Source: an uncultured Oscillospiraceae bacterium
GTDB taxonomy: Bacteria; Bacillota; Clostridia; Oscillospirales; Oscillospiraceae
Length of the DNA: 21,896 nucleotides
NCBI GenBank assembly: GCA_944385195.1
Contig: CALWWH010000055.1
Coordinates: 1 to 21,896, forward strand
Reading direction: 5' to 3'
The notes under the pieces were generated by a model. The model had not been told where the DNA came from. It saw only the letters and a program-made list of their open reading frames with translations, and searched no databases. This document shows positions 13,798-21,885 of this stretch, in pieces (the first letter of the stretch is position 1; every line of letters starts with the position of its first letter). The position numbers and the translations under genes are program-made.

Positions 13798-15390
13798 TTA
13801 AAATTGACGGTTGGGCTTTTCCACGTCCTCGCCGAAGACGGTGAAGTTCAGCAGGCCAGGGGTAACGCCCTGGGGCGCGCCCAGAATGCGGATGCGGACC
13901 ATGGCTGCGACGGTCGGCTCGAAGGTGCGGTAATCCACCGTCAGGTCCACCTCGTTTTGGGAGGCATCCACGACGGTCTGCCACGCATCCTTGACGCTGG
14001 GCTTGACCTCGACGACGTACTGATACGGGCCGGGGAGGATCCCCTCGCGGAGGTTCAGGCCGATGTCCTTCCACAGGATGCGCACCGCGCCGATCTGGAA
14101 CACACCGCGCAGGCCCACGGTCAGGGCCGGCTCAGTGTCATCTGCGGCCGGCTGCCACCAGGTGTGCAGCGCCTCGTCGGTGGCGTACATGGGAAGGTGG
14201 CCGGGGGCGTAAGAGCTGGCGCAGACGGGCTTGAGGATGGTCAGCGGCACCAGCTCGGTGGCGTTGCCCAGCTCGGGCCGCTGCATCATGCCGGGTTTCC
14301 ACTGGGGCACGTCGATGCCGGTGGCGGCGAAGAGGTTGCCCTCGGCATCGAAGCCTGCCGGGTCCATGCCGATGCGGCGCTCCATGTCGCCGTCGATACA
14401 GACCGGGATGGTGTAGAAGACCCAGTAAGTGTCGTTGGGCCCCTTGACAAAGCCGCCGTGGCCGCCGCCCTTGATGAGGCCATTGCGGCTGCGGGAGACG
14501 GGGTTGACACTCTGCGGCATAAACTCGCCCAGGGGACTGTCGCTGATGTAGCAGCCCATGGCGTAGTTATAGTACTGGGTGCCGGAGCAGGAGTAGACCA
14601 GATGGTAGCGGGCGCCGTGCTTGAGCATCCAGCTGCCCTCGATGAAGCCGATGTTCCAGTTTTCGTTGCAGCTGCCCATGCGCTCCCACCAGTTGTTTTT
14701 GTGAAAAGAGATCAGGACTTTGGGCATGGTGAGGAAGTGATTGGGCTGCTTCACATCCAGCTCCGCGCCGAGAATGGCGATGCCCAGGCCGAAGTACAGA
14801 TAGGCGCGGCCATCGTCATCGGCAAAAATCATCACGTCGCCGCAGTTGATCTCGCGCCCGTCGGGCAGGGTCCATTCCCCCACCAGGCTCCAGGGGCCTG
14901 CGGGGGTGGGGGCGGAGTGCAGGGGGGTGCCGTTGGCCGCGCCGACATAGACATCACCGACCTTCTCGACGGTGGGGGCCATGCTGCTGGTGACTTTGCC
15001 CCAGGTCTGGTCGTAATGGTACTCCCAATTCACCAGGTCGTCGGAGGAGTAGATCCGGCCGCTGGTGGGATAGAGCCACCACTTGCCCTCGAAATAATAG
15101 GGAGAAGGGTCGGCGGTGGCCCGGACATCCTGCTCGCTGACCTTGCCGATGCCGTGGCCGTAGACCTCCTGCATCAGCATGGGGTCGCCGTGGGCATAGC
15201 CGATTTCGCTTAGGTATTCTGTTTCCGAAAGGACATGCTTTCCCGCGCGGCCCCAGCGGTCTTCCCGCTGCACCCGGGGGCGCTCACTGCTGCCGGGGGC
15301 CGGCATCGGGCCTCGGAAGGATTGCAGCGTGGGGTAGTTGGGAATGACGATGGGATTGCAAAAGGTGTCGTGAATGCTGTACTTTTTCAT
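13798..15390 (-). CDS. GH43-like glycoside hydrolase with C-terminal beta-sandwich domain
   Basis: A 530-residue protein. Residues about 85-365 form a five-bladed propeller like GH43 (beta-xylosidases/alpha-L-arabinofuranosidases and relatives). Likely catalytic residues: base Asp94 (ATADPSPYYF), pKa-setting Asp185 (CGDVMIFADDDG) and acid Glu251 (GFIEGSWMLKHG). Residues about 385-525 resemble a F5/8-type carbohydrate-binding sandwich. No signal peptide, so it should act on sugars already imported. ATG 15390 follows AGAGG by 7 bases and lies 14 bases after the stop of the binding-protein gene: one operon. The substrate is uncertain; a pentose is the default guess, but the neighbours point also to GlcNAc-containing glycans. 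Confidence 0.85.
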   Translation of the reverse strand: MKKYSIHDTFCNPIVIPNYPTLQSFRGPMPAPGSSERPRVQREDRWGRAGKHVLSETEYLSEIGYAHGDPMLMQEVYGHGIGKVSEQDVRATADPSPYYFEGKWWLYPTSGRIYSSDDLVNWEYHYDQTWGKVTSSMAPTVEKVGDVYVGAANGTPLHSAPTPAGPWSLVGEWTLPDGREINCGDVMIFADDDGRAYLYFGLGIAILGAELDVKQPNHFLTMPKVLISFHKNNWWERMGSCNENWNIGFIEGSWMLKHGARYHLVYSCSGTQYYNYAMGCYISDSPLGEFMPQSVNPVSRSRNGLIKGGGHGGFVKGPNDTYWVFYTIPVCIDGDMERRIGMDPAGFDAEGNLFAATGIDVPQWKPGMMQRPELGNATELVPLTILKPVCASSYAPGHLPMYATDEALHTWWQPAADDTEPALTVGLRGVFQIGAVRILWKDIGLNLREGILPGPYQYVVEVKPSVKDAWQTVVDASQNEVDLTVDYRTFEPTVAAMVRIRILGAPQGVTPGLLNFTVFGEDVEKPNRQF

Positions 15391-15404
15391 GGCGATGCCT
15401 CTGT

Positions 15405-17132
15405 TCAGCGGGCCAGGTAGCGGTCCAGGGCGGCCTGCTTGTAGCTGATGCACTCCTCAAGACCAAAGTCATACAGGGCCGCCACAAAGTCGTCAAACTC
15501 ATCCAGGCTCCGGTCGCCGCGGATGAACAGCGGGACATTCTCCTGGACGTAGGTCTGGATATCGCCATAGGCGCTGGCGAAGTTCTCAGACTCCTCCGCA
15601 GTCAGGGCGGTGCCGTCGGGATAGTTGTAGGCGGCGTCGGAGGCATTCTGCCAGGTGGCGTAGGCGTTGGCGGCGCCCTCGGTCAGACGGTCAAACTCTT
15701 TCCACCAGATGTAATAGCTGCTGTTGAAGGACCAGAGCCGCTGGTCCATATAGATGGACTTGCCTTCGGAATACTCGTAGGGGATTTCGGTGAAGTGGGG
15801 CAGGCCGTCCTCGCCAAAGGTCCAGTCCACGCCCTCCTCGCCGAAGGTCATGATATAGGCCCCTTCGAGGGTGTAGTGGAAGTCGATCCACTTGGCCACC
15901 AGCTCCATGACGCCGCGGTCGACGGCGGCGGTGGTGATGAAGAAGCAGTTGTTGCCGCACATCTGGTTGTTGCGGCGCAGGTGGTACTCGTCGCCTTCAT
16001 TTTTGACCGGGCTGGTGACCGGGACGATGTAGCCGTCGACGCCGGCGGCTGCGGGCACGGAGTCAATGTGGGTCTGGGAGACCATGTCCCATGCACCGAA
16101 GGACCCGGTGGCAAAGTCCTCAATGCCGGAGACGAACATGCTGCTGTAGCCGGGGAAATCCTTGTCGATCAGGTCCTCGGAGTACCACTTGTTCATCATG
16201 GTCAGATACTCGCGCATCCCTTCGGTGGCGGCGCCGTACTGGACCTGGCCGTCCACCTGGAACCACTCCACGGCGATGCCGTAGCCGGCGGTCATGGAGT
16301 GGGTGTTGGCCTCATAGCCGGTGGCGCCAATGCGCATGGCGTTGGGGACGCCCTTGACATCGCGGAAGGCAACGAGCATCTCATACCAGTCGTCATAGGT
16401 CTCGGGGGCCTCCAGGCCGCAGTCATCCAGCCAGTCGCCGCGCACAGCGGCGCCGCACCAGGCCGGTTCCTTGCCGGACTGGATGGAGTTAAAGAGCAGA
16501 GCGCCGCTGTCGGTGGTGCACTCCCGGCGGAATTCATCGGAGGTGGTCAGCCAGCTCTGGAAGACCGGGGTATAGGCAGCCACGTCGTTGGCGTCGATAT
16601 AGACCTCGTCGTCGATGGCCTTGTCCACCCCGCCGGCGTAGTTGGTGGGACCGGCCTTGATGATGTCGGTGTAATCCTGAGAGACATACATGATCTGGAA
16701 CTGCTCGGTGGTGCTCACGGTGGTGAAGTCCACGTTCACGCCGGTGCGCCGGGCGATCTCCTGGACGGAGTAGAGCTCCTGCGGGCCGGAGGCGTAGTTG
16801 TTGGTCCAGTTGCAGAAGTAACTGATGGTGGGGTTATCGTCGGCCAGGGGCAGCGAAACGCCGTCGATGGCCGCCTGGGGGACGTAGTACTCGTAGCCAT
16901 AAGCATTGAAGAGCACGTTCTCATCCGGGGTCTCGGCTGGGGCCTCGTCGGTGTCATCAGGGGTCTGGGCCGGGGCCTCGTCGGAGGTGCCCGCCGGGGT
17001 CTCGTCGGGGGTGTCGGCCGGGGTGTCGGTGGACTCTGCCGGGGTCGAAACGGGCTGGCTGGCACAGCCGGCCATCAGCCCGGCCAGCAGCAGCAGGGCC
17101 AGCAACAGGGAGAGACTGCGTGCGTGTTTCAT
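15405..17132 (-). CDS. Sugar-binding lipoprotein of an ABC importer (LplA-type)
   Basis: A 575-residue family 1 extracellular solute-binding protein. The signal peptide ends at a lipobox LMAGC with Cys23. Residues 29-72 form a Thr/Pro/Asp/Glu-rich linker made of repeated TPAD/TPDE/APAE units, which spaces the binding domain from the membrane. The remaining about 500 residues are the two-lobed binding domain typical of large clostridial oligosaccharide-binding proteins (NPTISYFCNW near its start; many Trp/Tyr in the C-lobe). ATG 17132 follows AAAGGAAG. It is translated just before the GH43 gene. The usual LplB/LplC-type permease genes are absent from the window and there is no room for them between its neighbours, so it must share permeases encoded elsewhere. 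Confidence 0.92.
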   Translation of the reverse strand: MKHARSLSLLLALLLLAGLMAGCASQPVSTPAESTDTPADTPDETPAGTSDEAPAQTPDDTDEAPAETPDENVLFNAYGYEYYVPQAAIDGVSLPLADDNPTISYFCNWTNNYASGPQELYSVQEIARRTGVNVDFTTVSTTEQFQIMYVSQDYTDIIKAGPTNYAGGVDKAIDDEVYIDANDVAAYTPVFQSWLTTSDEFRRECTTDSGALLFNSIQSGKEPAWCGAAVRGDWLDDCGLEAPETYDDWYEMLVAFRDVKGVPNAMRIGATGYEANTHSMTAGYGIAVEWFQVDGQVQYGAATEGMREYLTMMNKWYSEDLIDKDFPGYSSMFVSGIEDFATGSFGAWDMVSQTHIDSVPAAAGVDGYIVPVTSPVKNEGDEYHLRRNNQMCGNNCFFITTAAVDRGVMELVAKWIDFHYTLEGAYIMTFGEEGVDWTFGEDGLPHFTEIPYEYSEGKSIYMDQRLWSFNSSYYIWWKEFDRLTEGAANAYATWQNASDAAYNYPDGTALTAEESENFASAYGDIQTYVQENVPLFIRGDRSLDEFDDFVAALYDFGLEECISYKQAALDRYLAR

Positions 17133-17204
17133 GGGAATACTTCCTTTCGTTATGGTAATTTGTTTCCGCGGTGAGATAAAAATACATCCCCGCGTTACAA
17201 TATC

Positions 17205-17213
17205 AGTATAGCA
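17205..17213 (-). promoter_or_regulatory. Extended -10 promoter of the binding-protein/GH43 operon
   Basis: Minus-strand TGC-TATACT (hexamer 17210-17205), 72 bases before the ATG. The -35 position (TATGTA) is poor, as expected for an activator-dependent promoter such as one served by AraC proteins. Confidence 0.6.
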
Positions 17214-17282
17214 TAGAAAAGAAAATATACATAGTTGAAAACCCGCCAACAATACTTTAAAATCGGCCCTGTTTGCCTGACA

Positions 17283-17316
17283 AAAGCGCCCCTGCTGCCG
17301 GTGGCAGGGGCGCTTT
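17283..17316 (-). terminator. Terminator of the HAD-GH3 operon
   Basis: A 13-bp stem AAAGCGCCCCTGC/GCAGGGGCGCTTT with an 8-base loop; on the minus strand it is followed by TTTTGTC. It begins 24 bases after the GH3 stop codon and separates the two leftward sugar operons. Confidence 0.85.
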
Positions 17317-17340
17317 GGAGGCTTTTGGGAGGCTGTTTGT

Positions 17341-19050
17341 TCAGAAATGAGTATCCCAGGCGCCGCAGAAGGCGTCGACGGAGCTGACGCCGGTGAAGGG
17401 GGACTTGCCCATGAGCTTGTCCAGCGTCAGCCGCAGGGCAGTGTCACCGCTGTGGTAGGCGTTGATGTAGACCGGCGTCATGGGGATGTCGATCAGGTGG
17501 AAGGGATTGTTAAAGGAGATGACGTAGGTGGGCAATTCCGGGGCATACCAGGGCACGTCAGGCCCCATGGACATGCTCCAGCGGACGCGGGCGACGTTGC
17601 TGGTGGACAGGCCGCCGCCGATGTTGCAGGTGAGGATGACCGCATCGTAGCGGCCCACGAAGTTGGCCACCGTTTCCCGGCGCAGCAGCAGCCGTCCGTC
17701 GCCGCCGCCGGACAGATCAGGCATGTCGACCGTAAAGCCGGCCTCCTCGAGCATGGCCTTGAAGCGTCTGGGCACCGCCAGACCGGCCTCGCCGGCGGCG
17801 GAATCCACGTGATACAGGCAGATGCGCTTGTACTTCTCCGGGGTCAGGGGCAGAATGTCCCTGGTTTTCTTGACCAGGGTGATGGCCTTGTCCAGCACCT
17901 CGGCCTGCTTTTGCAGGTGCTCAGCGCAGCCAACGACGGCCAGAGTTTCCTTCGGGGGCATGAGCGTGCCGGAGGCCTGCTTCTGGGGCAGGTTTAGCAT
18001 GGCCTTCATGGCCAGAATGCGGGTCAGGGCCTCGTCGATGCGCTCCCAAGTGACCGCGCCGCGGGCGATGCCGTCGCGCATAAACTGGAAATCCTCGTCG
18101 ATGTCGCGGCAGAAGAGAATCATGTCGCAGCCGGCGGCGATGATGCCGGGGATGAAGTCGGCGCGGCGGACGCGGCCGGTGAGGCCGGCCATGTGCGTGG
18201 CGTCGGTGATGATCAGGCCGTTGAAGCCCAGCTGACGGCGCAGCAGGCCCTGCAGCAGCTCCGGGGCCACGGTGGCGGGCAGGATGTCCTTGTCCTCGAT
18301 GCCGGGGCAGAGCTTGCGGGAGTAGCTGGGCAGCTTGATGTGGCCGATCATGACCATGGGGATGCCCGCTTCGATCATGCCGCGGTAGACCTTGCCGTAG
18401 CTCTCATCCCACTGCTGGCAGGAGAAGGTATTGATGGAGTCGGCGATGTGCTGGTCGCGCTCGTCCAGGCCGTCGCCGGGGAAGTGCTTCATGCAGCAGG
18501 CCACCCCGGCGTCGTTGGCCCCGCGCAGATAGGCCTTAGACATGCGCAGCACCAGATCCGGGTCGTTGCCGTAGGCGCGGCTGGGGATGACGCTGCTGCG
18601 CCAGTTGTAGGTGATGTCCACGATGGGGGCGAAGGTCACGTTGCAGCCTGTGGCGGCGGCCTCTTTGCAGCCGTAGTAGCCCAGCTGATAGGCGTACTGC
18701 TCCTGGCCGGTGGCGCCGATGGCTACGGGGTCGCCCAGATAGGTGCCGCCGCCGACGCCGCCATTGCCGCCGTTTTCGATGTTGGAGGCGACGAGGAGCG
18801 GGATTTTGCTGCTGTTTTGGGCGCAGAGGTTCTGCTGATAAAGCCGCTCGGCGGGCAGGCTGGGGTAGCGGATGCCGCCAAAGCGGTAGCGGCCCATGAG
18901 CTCGCGGGTTTCCTCGTCGTTTTGCGTGGTGAGCATGTTGACAAAGAGCTGGCCGATCTTCTCGTCCTCGCTCATGGAGGCCCTGGTGGCCTCAACCCAG
19001 GCGATTTGCTCGTCGCTGAGGTAAAAAGGCTTTGCTTTCAGGTCGATCAT
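17341..19050 (-). CDS. GH3 glycosidase, beta-N-acetylhexosaminidase (NagZ)-like
   Basis: A 569-residue glycoside hydrolase family 3 protein. Residues about 10-350 form the TIM-barrel; about 365-560 form the second alpha/beta domain. The NagZ pattern K-H-F-P-G-H-G-x4-D-S-H reads KHFPGDG-LDER-DQH here: Lys188, His189 and the catalytic Asp199-x-His201 dyad are kept, while the His after Gly192 is Asp193. The probable nucleophile is Asp283 in LIITDATHMAG. This pattern marks enzymes that remove terminal N-acetylglucosamine rather than glucose. No signal peptide: cytoplasmic. AAAAAGGAGG stands before ATG 19050. It lies 18 bases after the HAD gene, so the two share a message. Confidence 0.92.
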   Translation of the reverse strand: MIDLKAKPFYLSDEQIAWVEATRASMSEDEKIGQLFVNMLTTQNDEETRELMGRYRFGGIRYPSLPAERLYQQNLCAQNSSKIPLLVASNIENGGNGGVGGGTYLGDPVAIGATGQEQYAYQLGYYGCKEAAATGCNVTFAPIVDITYNWRSSVIPSRAYGNDPDLVLRMSKAYLRGANDAGVACCMKHFPGDGLDERDQHIADSINTFSCQQWDESYGKVYRGMIEAGIPMVMIGHIKLPSYSRKLCPGIEDKDILPATVAPELLQGLLRRQLGFNGLIITDATHMAGLTGRVRRADFIPGIIAAGCDMILFCRDIDEDFQFMRDGIARGAVTWERIDEALTRILAMKAMLNLPQKQASGTLMPPKETLAVVGCAEHLQKQAEVLDKAITLVKKTRDILPLTPEKYKRICLYHVDSAAGEAGLAVPRRFKAMLEEAGFTVDMPDLSGGGDGRLLLRRETVANFVGRYDAVILTCNIGGGLSTSNVARVRWSMSMGPDVPWYAPELPTYVISFNNPFHLIDIPMTPVYINAYHSGDTALRLTLDKLMGKSPFTGVSSVDAFCGAWDTHF

Positions 19051-19068
19051 GGTGAAATTCCTCCTTTT

Positions 19069-19953
19069 TTACTGGGCCCAGGGCGGCGCTTGCTGCAAGA
19101 CGGCTAAAAACGCCTCCATCTGGGCGGGCATCTGGCTGCGGTAGCTGCCGGCGCGGAAGCTGGCGGCGGCGCTCCGGCGCAGCGCGGCCCAGCTCTCGGT
19201 CTCCTGGCCGGGGATGATGGGGTAGAAGAGCACGCCGTTTTCCTCGGCGGCCTTGTAGTCGCTCAGGGCGTCGCCAACCTTGAGCACGTGCTCGGGCTCG
19301 TATTTGCCGGCCATGGCCTTGCGGATGCACTGGGCCTTGGTGCCCATCTCCTGCCCGGCGATGAAGGTCACCAGCGGGGCGATGCCGCAGGCAGTCAGCT
19401 CGCGCACCAGGGCCTCGTGGGGCGTGGCGGAGACGACCACGATGTCGGCAAACTCGCTCAGGGCCTGGATGGTCTCGCGGACGCCGGGGAAGGGCGCGAT
19501 GCCGCGGACGATGTGGGCGATGTTGGCGTCGACCTCCCGGGACCAGGCGGCCGCCTGCATCAGCACCGGCGCCAGGTCCTGGTGGCTTTGGCTGTAGGAC
19601 TCCAATGCCGCGGCGCTGAGCACCGGCGTGGCAGAGCACCATTGCTTCAGCGGGCCCAAATCCGGCAGCTGATACCCCCGGGCGATGGCCTCCGGGCGCG
19701 CCGCGAGCAGCTCCAGGGTGCGGATGAGGGCGGGGAAGCGGTTGACGCCCCGGGTGCGGGAGTAGAGGTTGACAAACTCTGCGCATTCACGGGCATAGCG
19801 GGATACGGTCTGCAAGTTCCAGACGTTGACCGTCGCCGGACAGAAGCACTCCTTGTGCTTAAGCTCCATATTGTCCAGCATACAGCCGTCGGAGTCGATG
19901 CAGACGAGGAACTCATGCTGCGGCCGCAGCTGTTCCAAGCTCAGTTCTTCCAT
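19069..19953 (-). CDS. HAD-superfamily phosphatase with a large cap
   Basis: A 294-residue HAD hydrolase. Motif I is CIDSDGCMLD with Asp20 and Asp22; a long cap insert follows (about 25-155, rich in aromatic and acidic residues); motif II is VVVSATP with Ser175; a Lys (206 or 217) gives motif III; motif IV is KVGDALSD with Asp228 and Asp232. It probably dephosphorylates a small metabolite, and its place as first gene before the GH3 suggests a sugar phosphate (inference). AAAGGAGG lies 8 bases before ATG 19953. It has a strong extended -10 promoter and is divergent from the second AraC gene, which may control it. Confidence 0.88.
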   Translation of the reverse strand: MEELSLEQLRPQHEFLVCIDSDGCMLDNMELKHKECFCPATVNVWNLQTVSRYARECAEFVNLYSRTRGVNRFPALIRTLELLAARPEAIARGYQLPDLGPLKQWCSATPVLSAAALESYSQSHQDLAPVLMQAAAWSREVDANIAHIVRGIAPFPGVRETIQALSEFADIVVVSATPHEALVRELTACGIAPLVTFIAGQEMGTKAQCIRKAMAGKYEPEHVLKVGDALSDYKAAEENGVLFYPIIPGQETESWAALRRSAAASFRAGSYRSQMPAQMEAFLAVLQQAPPWAQ

Positions 19954-19983
19954 GGGGCATTCCTCCTTTGTGCCGATACCTCC

Positions 19984-20011
19984 ATTATAGCATCTTGGGC
20001 AGAAAGTGAAA
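19984..20011 (-). promoter_or_regulatory. Promoter of the HAD-GH3 operon
   Basis: Minus-strand TGC-TATAAT (hexamer 19989-19984), with TTTCAC (20011-20006) at a 16-base distance. It is 31 bases before the HAD start. Confidence 0.7.
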
Positions 20012-20037
20012 TTGCAATTAGAACCGAATGATATTGC
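20011..20037. promoter_or_regulatory. Candidate operator between divergent HAD and AraC promoters
   Basis: ATTGCAAT (20011-20018) is an 8-base palindrome, and its ATTGC half recurs at 20033-20037. The sites sit between the -35 of the HAD promoter and the -35 of the AraC promoter, where an AraC-type activator would be expected to bind. Confidence 0.4.
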
Positions 20038-20062
20038 GTTTTGTTCGTTTTGGTGCTACGAT
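20034..20062 (+). promoter_or_regulatory. Promoter of the second AraC gene
   Basis: TTGCGT (20034-20039), 17-base spacer ending TGC, and TACGAT (20057-20062), 20 bases before the ATG. Confidence 0.6.
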
Positions 20063-20082
20063 TAAGCCAAGGAGGCGCAGCC

Positions 20083-20874
20083 ATGAGTTTTGACATCCGC
20101 TTTGGACCCTACCGCTTCAAACACACCATAGACCAGGCTCCCGGCCTGGGCAGGGATATGTTTGACGAGCACTACCACACGCAGTTTGAGCTGCTGTATT
20201 TCATCCGCGGCAATGCAGACCTCTTCATCGAGGAGCGCCGCTTTGAGGGCGTGTCCAACTGCCTGATGGTGGTGCGCCCGGGGGACCACCACTACCTGCA
20301 CATCAACGACGCCAGCTGCTATGAGCGCATCGTCATCCGCTTTGACCCTGCGCAGCTGCCCCCCTGCCTGCAAGGGCCGCTTTATCAGCTGGCCCCGGTC
20401 TACGACATCCGCGGCACGGAGCTGGCGCGGCTTTTTGCCCGCCTGGACAGCCGCTGTGCCCTGGCCCAGGGCGAACTGCTCCAGGAGCTGCTCAAAGGCT
20501 GCCTGATAGAGCTGCTGGTGGTCCTGTGCGCCCAGCAGACGGCGCCCCTGCGCAGCGACATCAACGACCCGGTCTTGCAGCAGCTGGTGGACTACATCGA
20601 CGCAAACCTGGTCTCCATCCGGGTGCTGGAGGATATTTGCAGCGCCCTGCACCTGTCCCGCTCCACGGTCAACCGTCTCTTTGCGCGGTATATGCACGTG
20701 CCGGTGATGGCCTATCTGCGGACGAAAAAGTGCATTCTGGCCCGGGATCTGATCCGGCAGGGGTTGAGCGCCACAGAGGCCTGCCACCGCGTGGGGTTCG
20801 CGGAGTACTCCACCTTCTATCGGGCGTATGTGGCAGTGTTTCACCAGCCGCCGGCGGCAATGCGCCGGGACTAG
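20083..20874 (+). CDS. AraC-family regulator
   Basis: A 263-residue AraC/XylS-type regulator, a normal length. The N-terminal cupin (about 25-110) has FDEHYHTQFELLYF and the VVRPGDHHYLHIN segment, which usually binds a sugar; the C-terminal part (about 165-262) has the two helix-turn-helix motifs (ILEDICSALHLSRSTVNRLF; ATEACHRVGFAEYSTFYRAY). ATG 20083 follows GGAGG by 7 bases; an upstream extension would start inside the promoter. It is divergent from the HAD-GH3 operon and 93 bases upstream of the ChbG-like gene, so it may control both. No clear terminator follows it. Confidence 0.93.
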   Translation: MSFDIRFGPYRFKHTIDQAPGLGRDMFDEHYHTQFELLYFIRGNADLFIEERRFEGVSNCLMVVRPGDHHYLHINDASCYERIVIRFDPAQLPPCLQGPLYQLAPVYDIRGTELARLFARLDSRCALAQGELLQELLKGCLIELLVVLCAQQTAPLRSDINDPVLQQLVDYIDANLVSIRVLEDICSALHLSRSTVNRLFARYMHVPVMAYLRTKKCILARDLIRQGLSATEACHRVGFAEYSTFYRAYVAVFHQPPAAMRRD

Positions 20875-20914
20875 AAACTTTTCTGCATTGGTAGAACAAT
20901 ACCGTCTTTGCACG

Positions 20915-20943
20915 TTGTATTTGGGGGCAAAGTCTGTTATGCT
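20915..20943 (+). promoter_or_regulatory. Sigma-A-type promoter of the ChbG-like gene
   Basis: TTGTAT (20915-20920), 17-base spacer, TATGCT (20938-20943), 24 bases before the ATG. Confidence 0.65.
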
Positions 20944-20967
20944 GGAAAAAAACGAGGAGGGCTTTGT

Positions 20968-21885
20968 ATGAAAATGATCATCCGCGCCGATGATGTCGGC
21001 TTCACCAGGGTGCACAATCTGGGCACGTTCGATGCCGTGGACCAGGGGCTGGTCACGTCCTGCGATGTGATGCTCGACACCCCGGGGACCATTGAGGCAT
21101 TGCAGTTTCTGCATGAGCGGCCCTGGATCTCCACCGGCTGGCACACCCACTTCTGGGGCGCGCCGGTCAGCAATCCCGCAGACGTTCCGAGCATGTACGA
21201 CGCCGCTACCGGTCATTTCCGCCGGGATCTGGCCCAGGCCGAGGATGTGAGCTTTGAGGAATGCCTGGCCGAGATGCGCGCTCAGATGGAGCTTTGCATC
21301 AAGTATCTGGGCCGGACGCCGGACGTGGGCGGCGGGGGCTTCGGCGACTCCCCCTTCCAGCGGGCCATGGGCTACGTCCTCAAAGAGTATGGCCTGGTGA
21401 CCAATTTCGCCTACGGCGTCGATTTCCGGGCACTTTTTACCGAAAACAAAATTGTCTACACCGACCATGTCGACCCCCGCTGGGCCGGCTGCAAGATCTA
21501 CATGACCGTGGCCGGGATTGGCACCTCCAACCGCGAGGTCTTCCAGACCGACTCCATCAAGGTCCAGCGGGCCTATGATCCGCTGAAGCTGTGGACCGAG
21601 GACGAGGCGGGGCTTGGCCTGCTGCCGGAGGATGCCACCGCCGTCGTGGTCCTGCACCCGGGCTATATCGACTACTACGTGGCCCGGGAGGGCAGTCAGA
21701 CCCCGGCGGCCTGGAACTATCTGGCCACCCGCGCCATCGAGGCCCACGCCCTGTGCTCCCAGGAGCTGAAGGATTGGATTTATGAGCACCGCATCGAGCT
21801 GGTCAACTTCCGCGACGCCCTCTACGGCACCCGGGACTATCAAAACCACCTGCGCCATCTGGGCAGTCCGCTCTGCATGAACTAA
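20968..21885 (+). CDS. ChbG/HpnK (YdjC-like) carbohydrate deacetylase-like protein
   Basis: A 305-residue protein of the YdjC/ChbG fold. The N-terminus MKMIIRADDVGFTR carries the Asp8-Asp9 metal motif, TGWHTHFWG has His59 and His61, and VLHPGYID lies near the C-terminal end, all as in ChbG, which removes an acetyl group from chitooligosaccharides. The middle motif, usually DSH-x-H with a third metal ligand, is not found; the matching position reads VGGGGFGD after LGRTPD. It may therefore be an active member of a divergent subgroup or a different enzyme. GAGGAGG lies 7 bases before ATG 20968. The gene follows the second AraC gene and has its own promoter; any later operon genes are outside the window. 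Confidence 0.85.
   Translation: MKMIIRADDVGFTRVHNLGTFDAVDQGLVTSCDVMLDTPGTIEALQFLHERPWISTGWHTHFWGAPVSNPADVPSMYDAATGHFRRDLAQAEDVSFEECLAEMRAQMELCIKYLGRTPDVGGGGFGDSPFQRAMGYVLKEYGLVTNFAYGVDFRALFTENKIVYTDHVDPRWAGCKIYMTVAGIGTSNREVFQTDSIKVQRAYDPLKLWTEDEAGLGLLPEDATAVVVLHPGYIDYYVAREGSQTPAAWNYLATRAIEAHALCSQELKDWIYEHRIELVNFRDALYGTRDYQNHLRHLGSPLCMN

Noticed and set aside
13804..15213. 469-codon plus-strand frame opposite the GH43 gene
   Set aside because: Low-complexity antisense translation with no domain; the minus-strand protein has clear GH43 features.
15795..17174. 459-codon plus-strand frame opposite the binding lipoprotein
   Set aside because: Gly/Val-rich shadow frame, without a sensible start region; the opposite strand encodes a full lipoprotein.
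17231..17255. Possible CcpA cre site upstream of the binding-protein operon (TGAAAACCCGCCAACA)
   Set aside because: It differs from the cre consensus at several fixed positions, including the central CG; not good enough to report, although hprK makes cre sites likely somewhere in the genome.
20062..21858. 598-codon minus-strand frame across the AraC and ChbG genes
   Set aside because: It spans two convincing plus-strand genes with their own promoters and binding sites; the translation is His/Gln/Ala/Gly-rich shadow.
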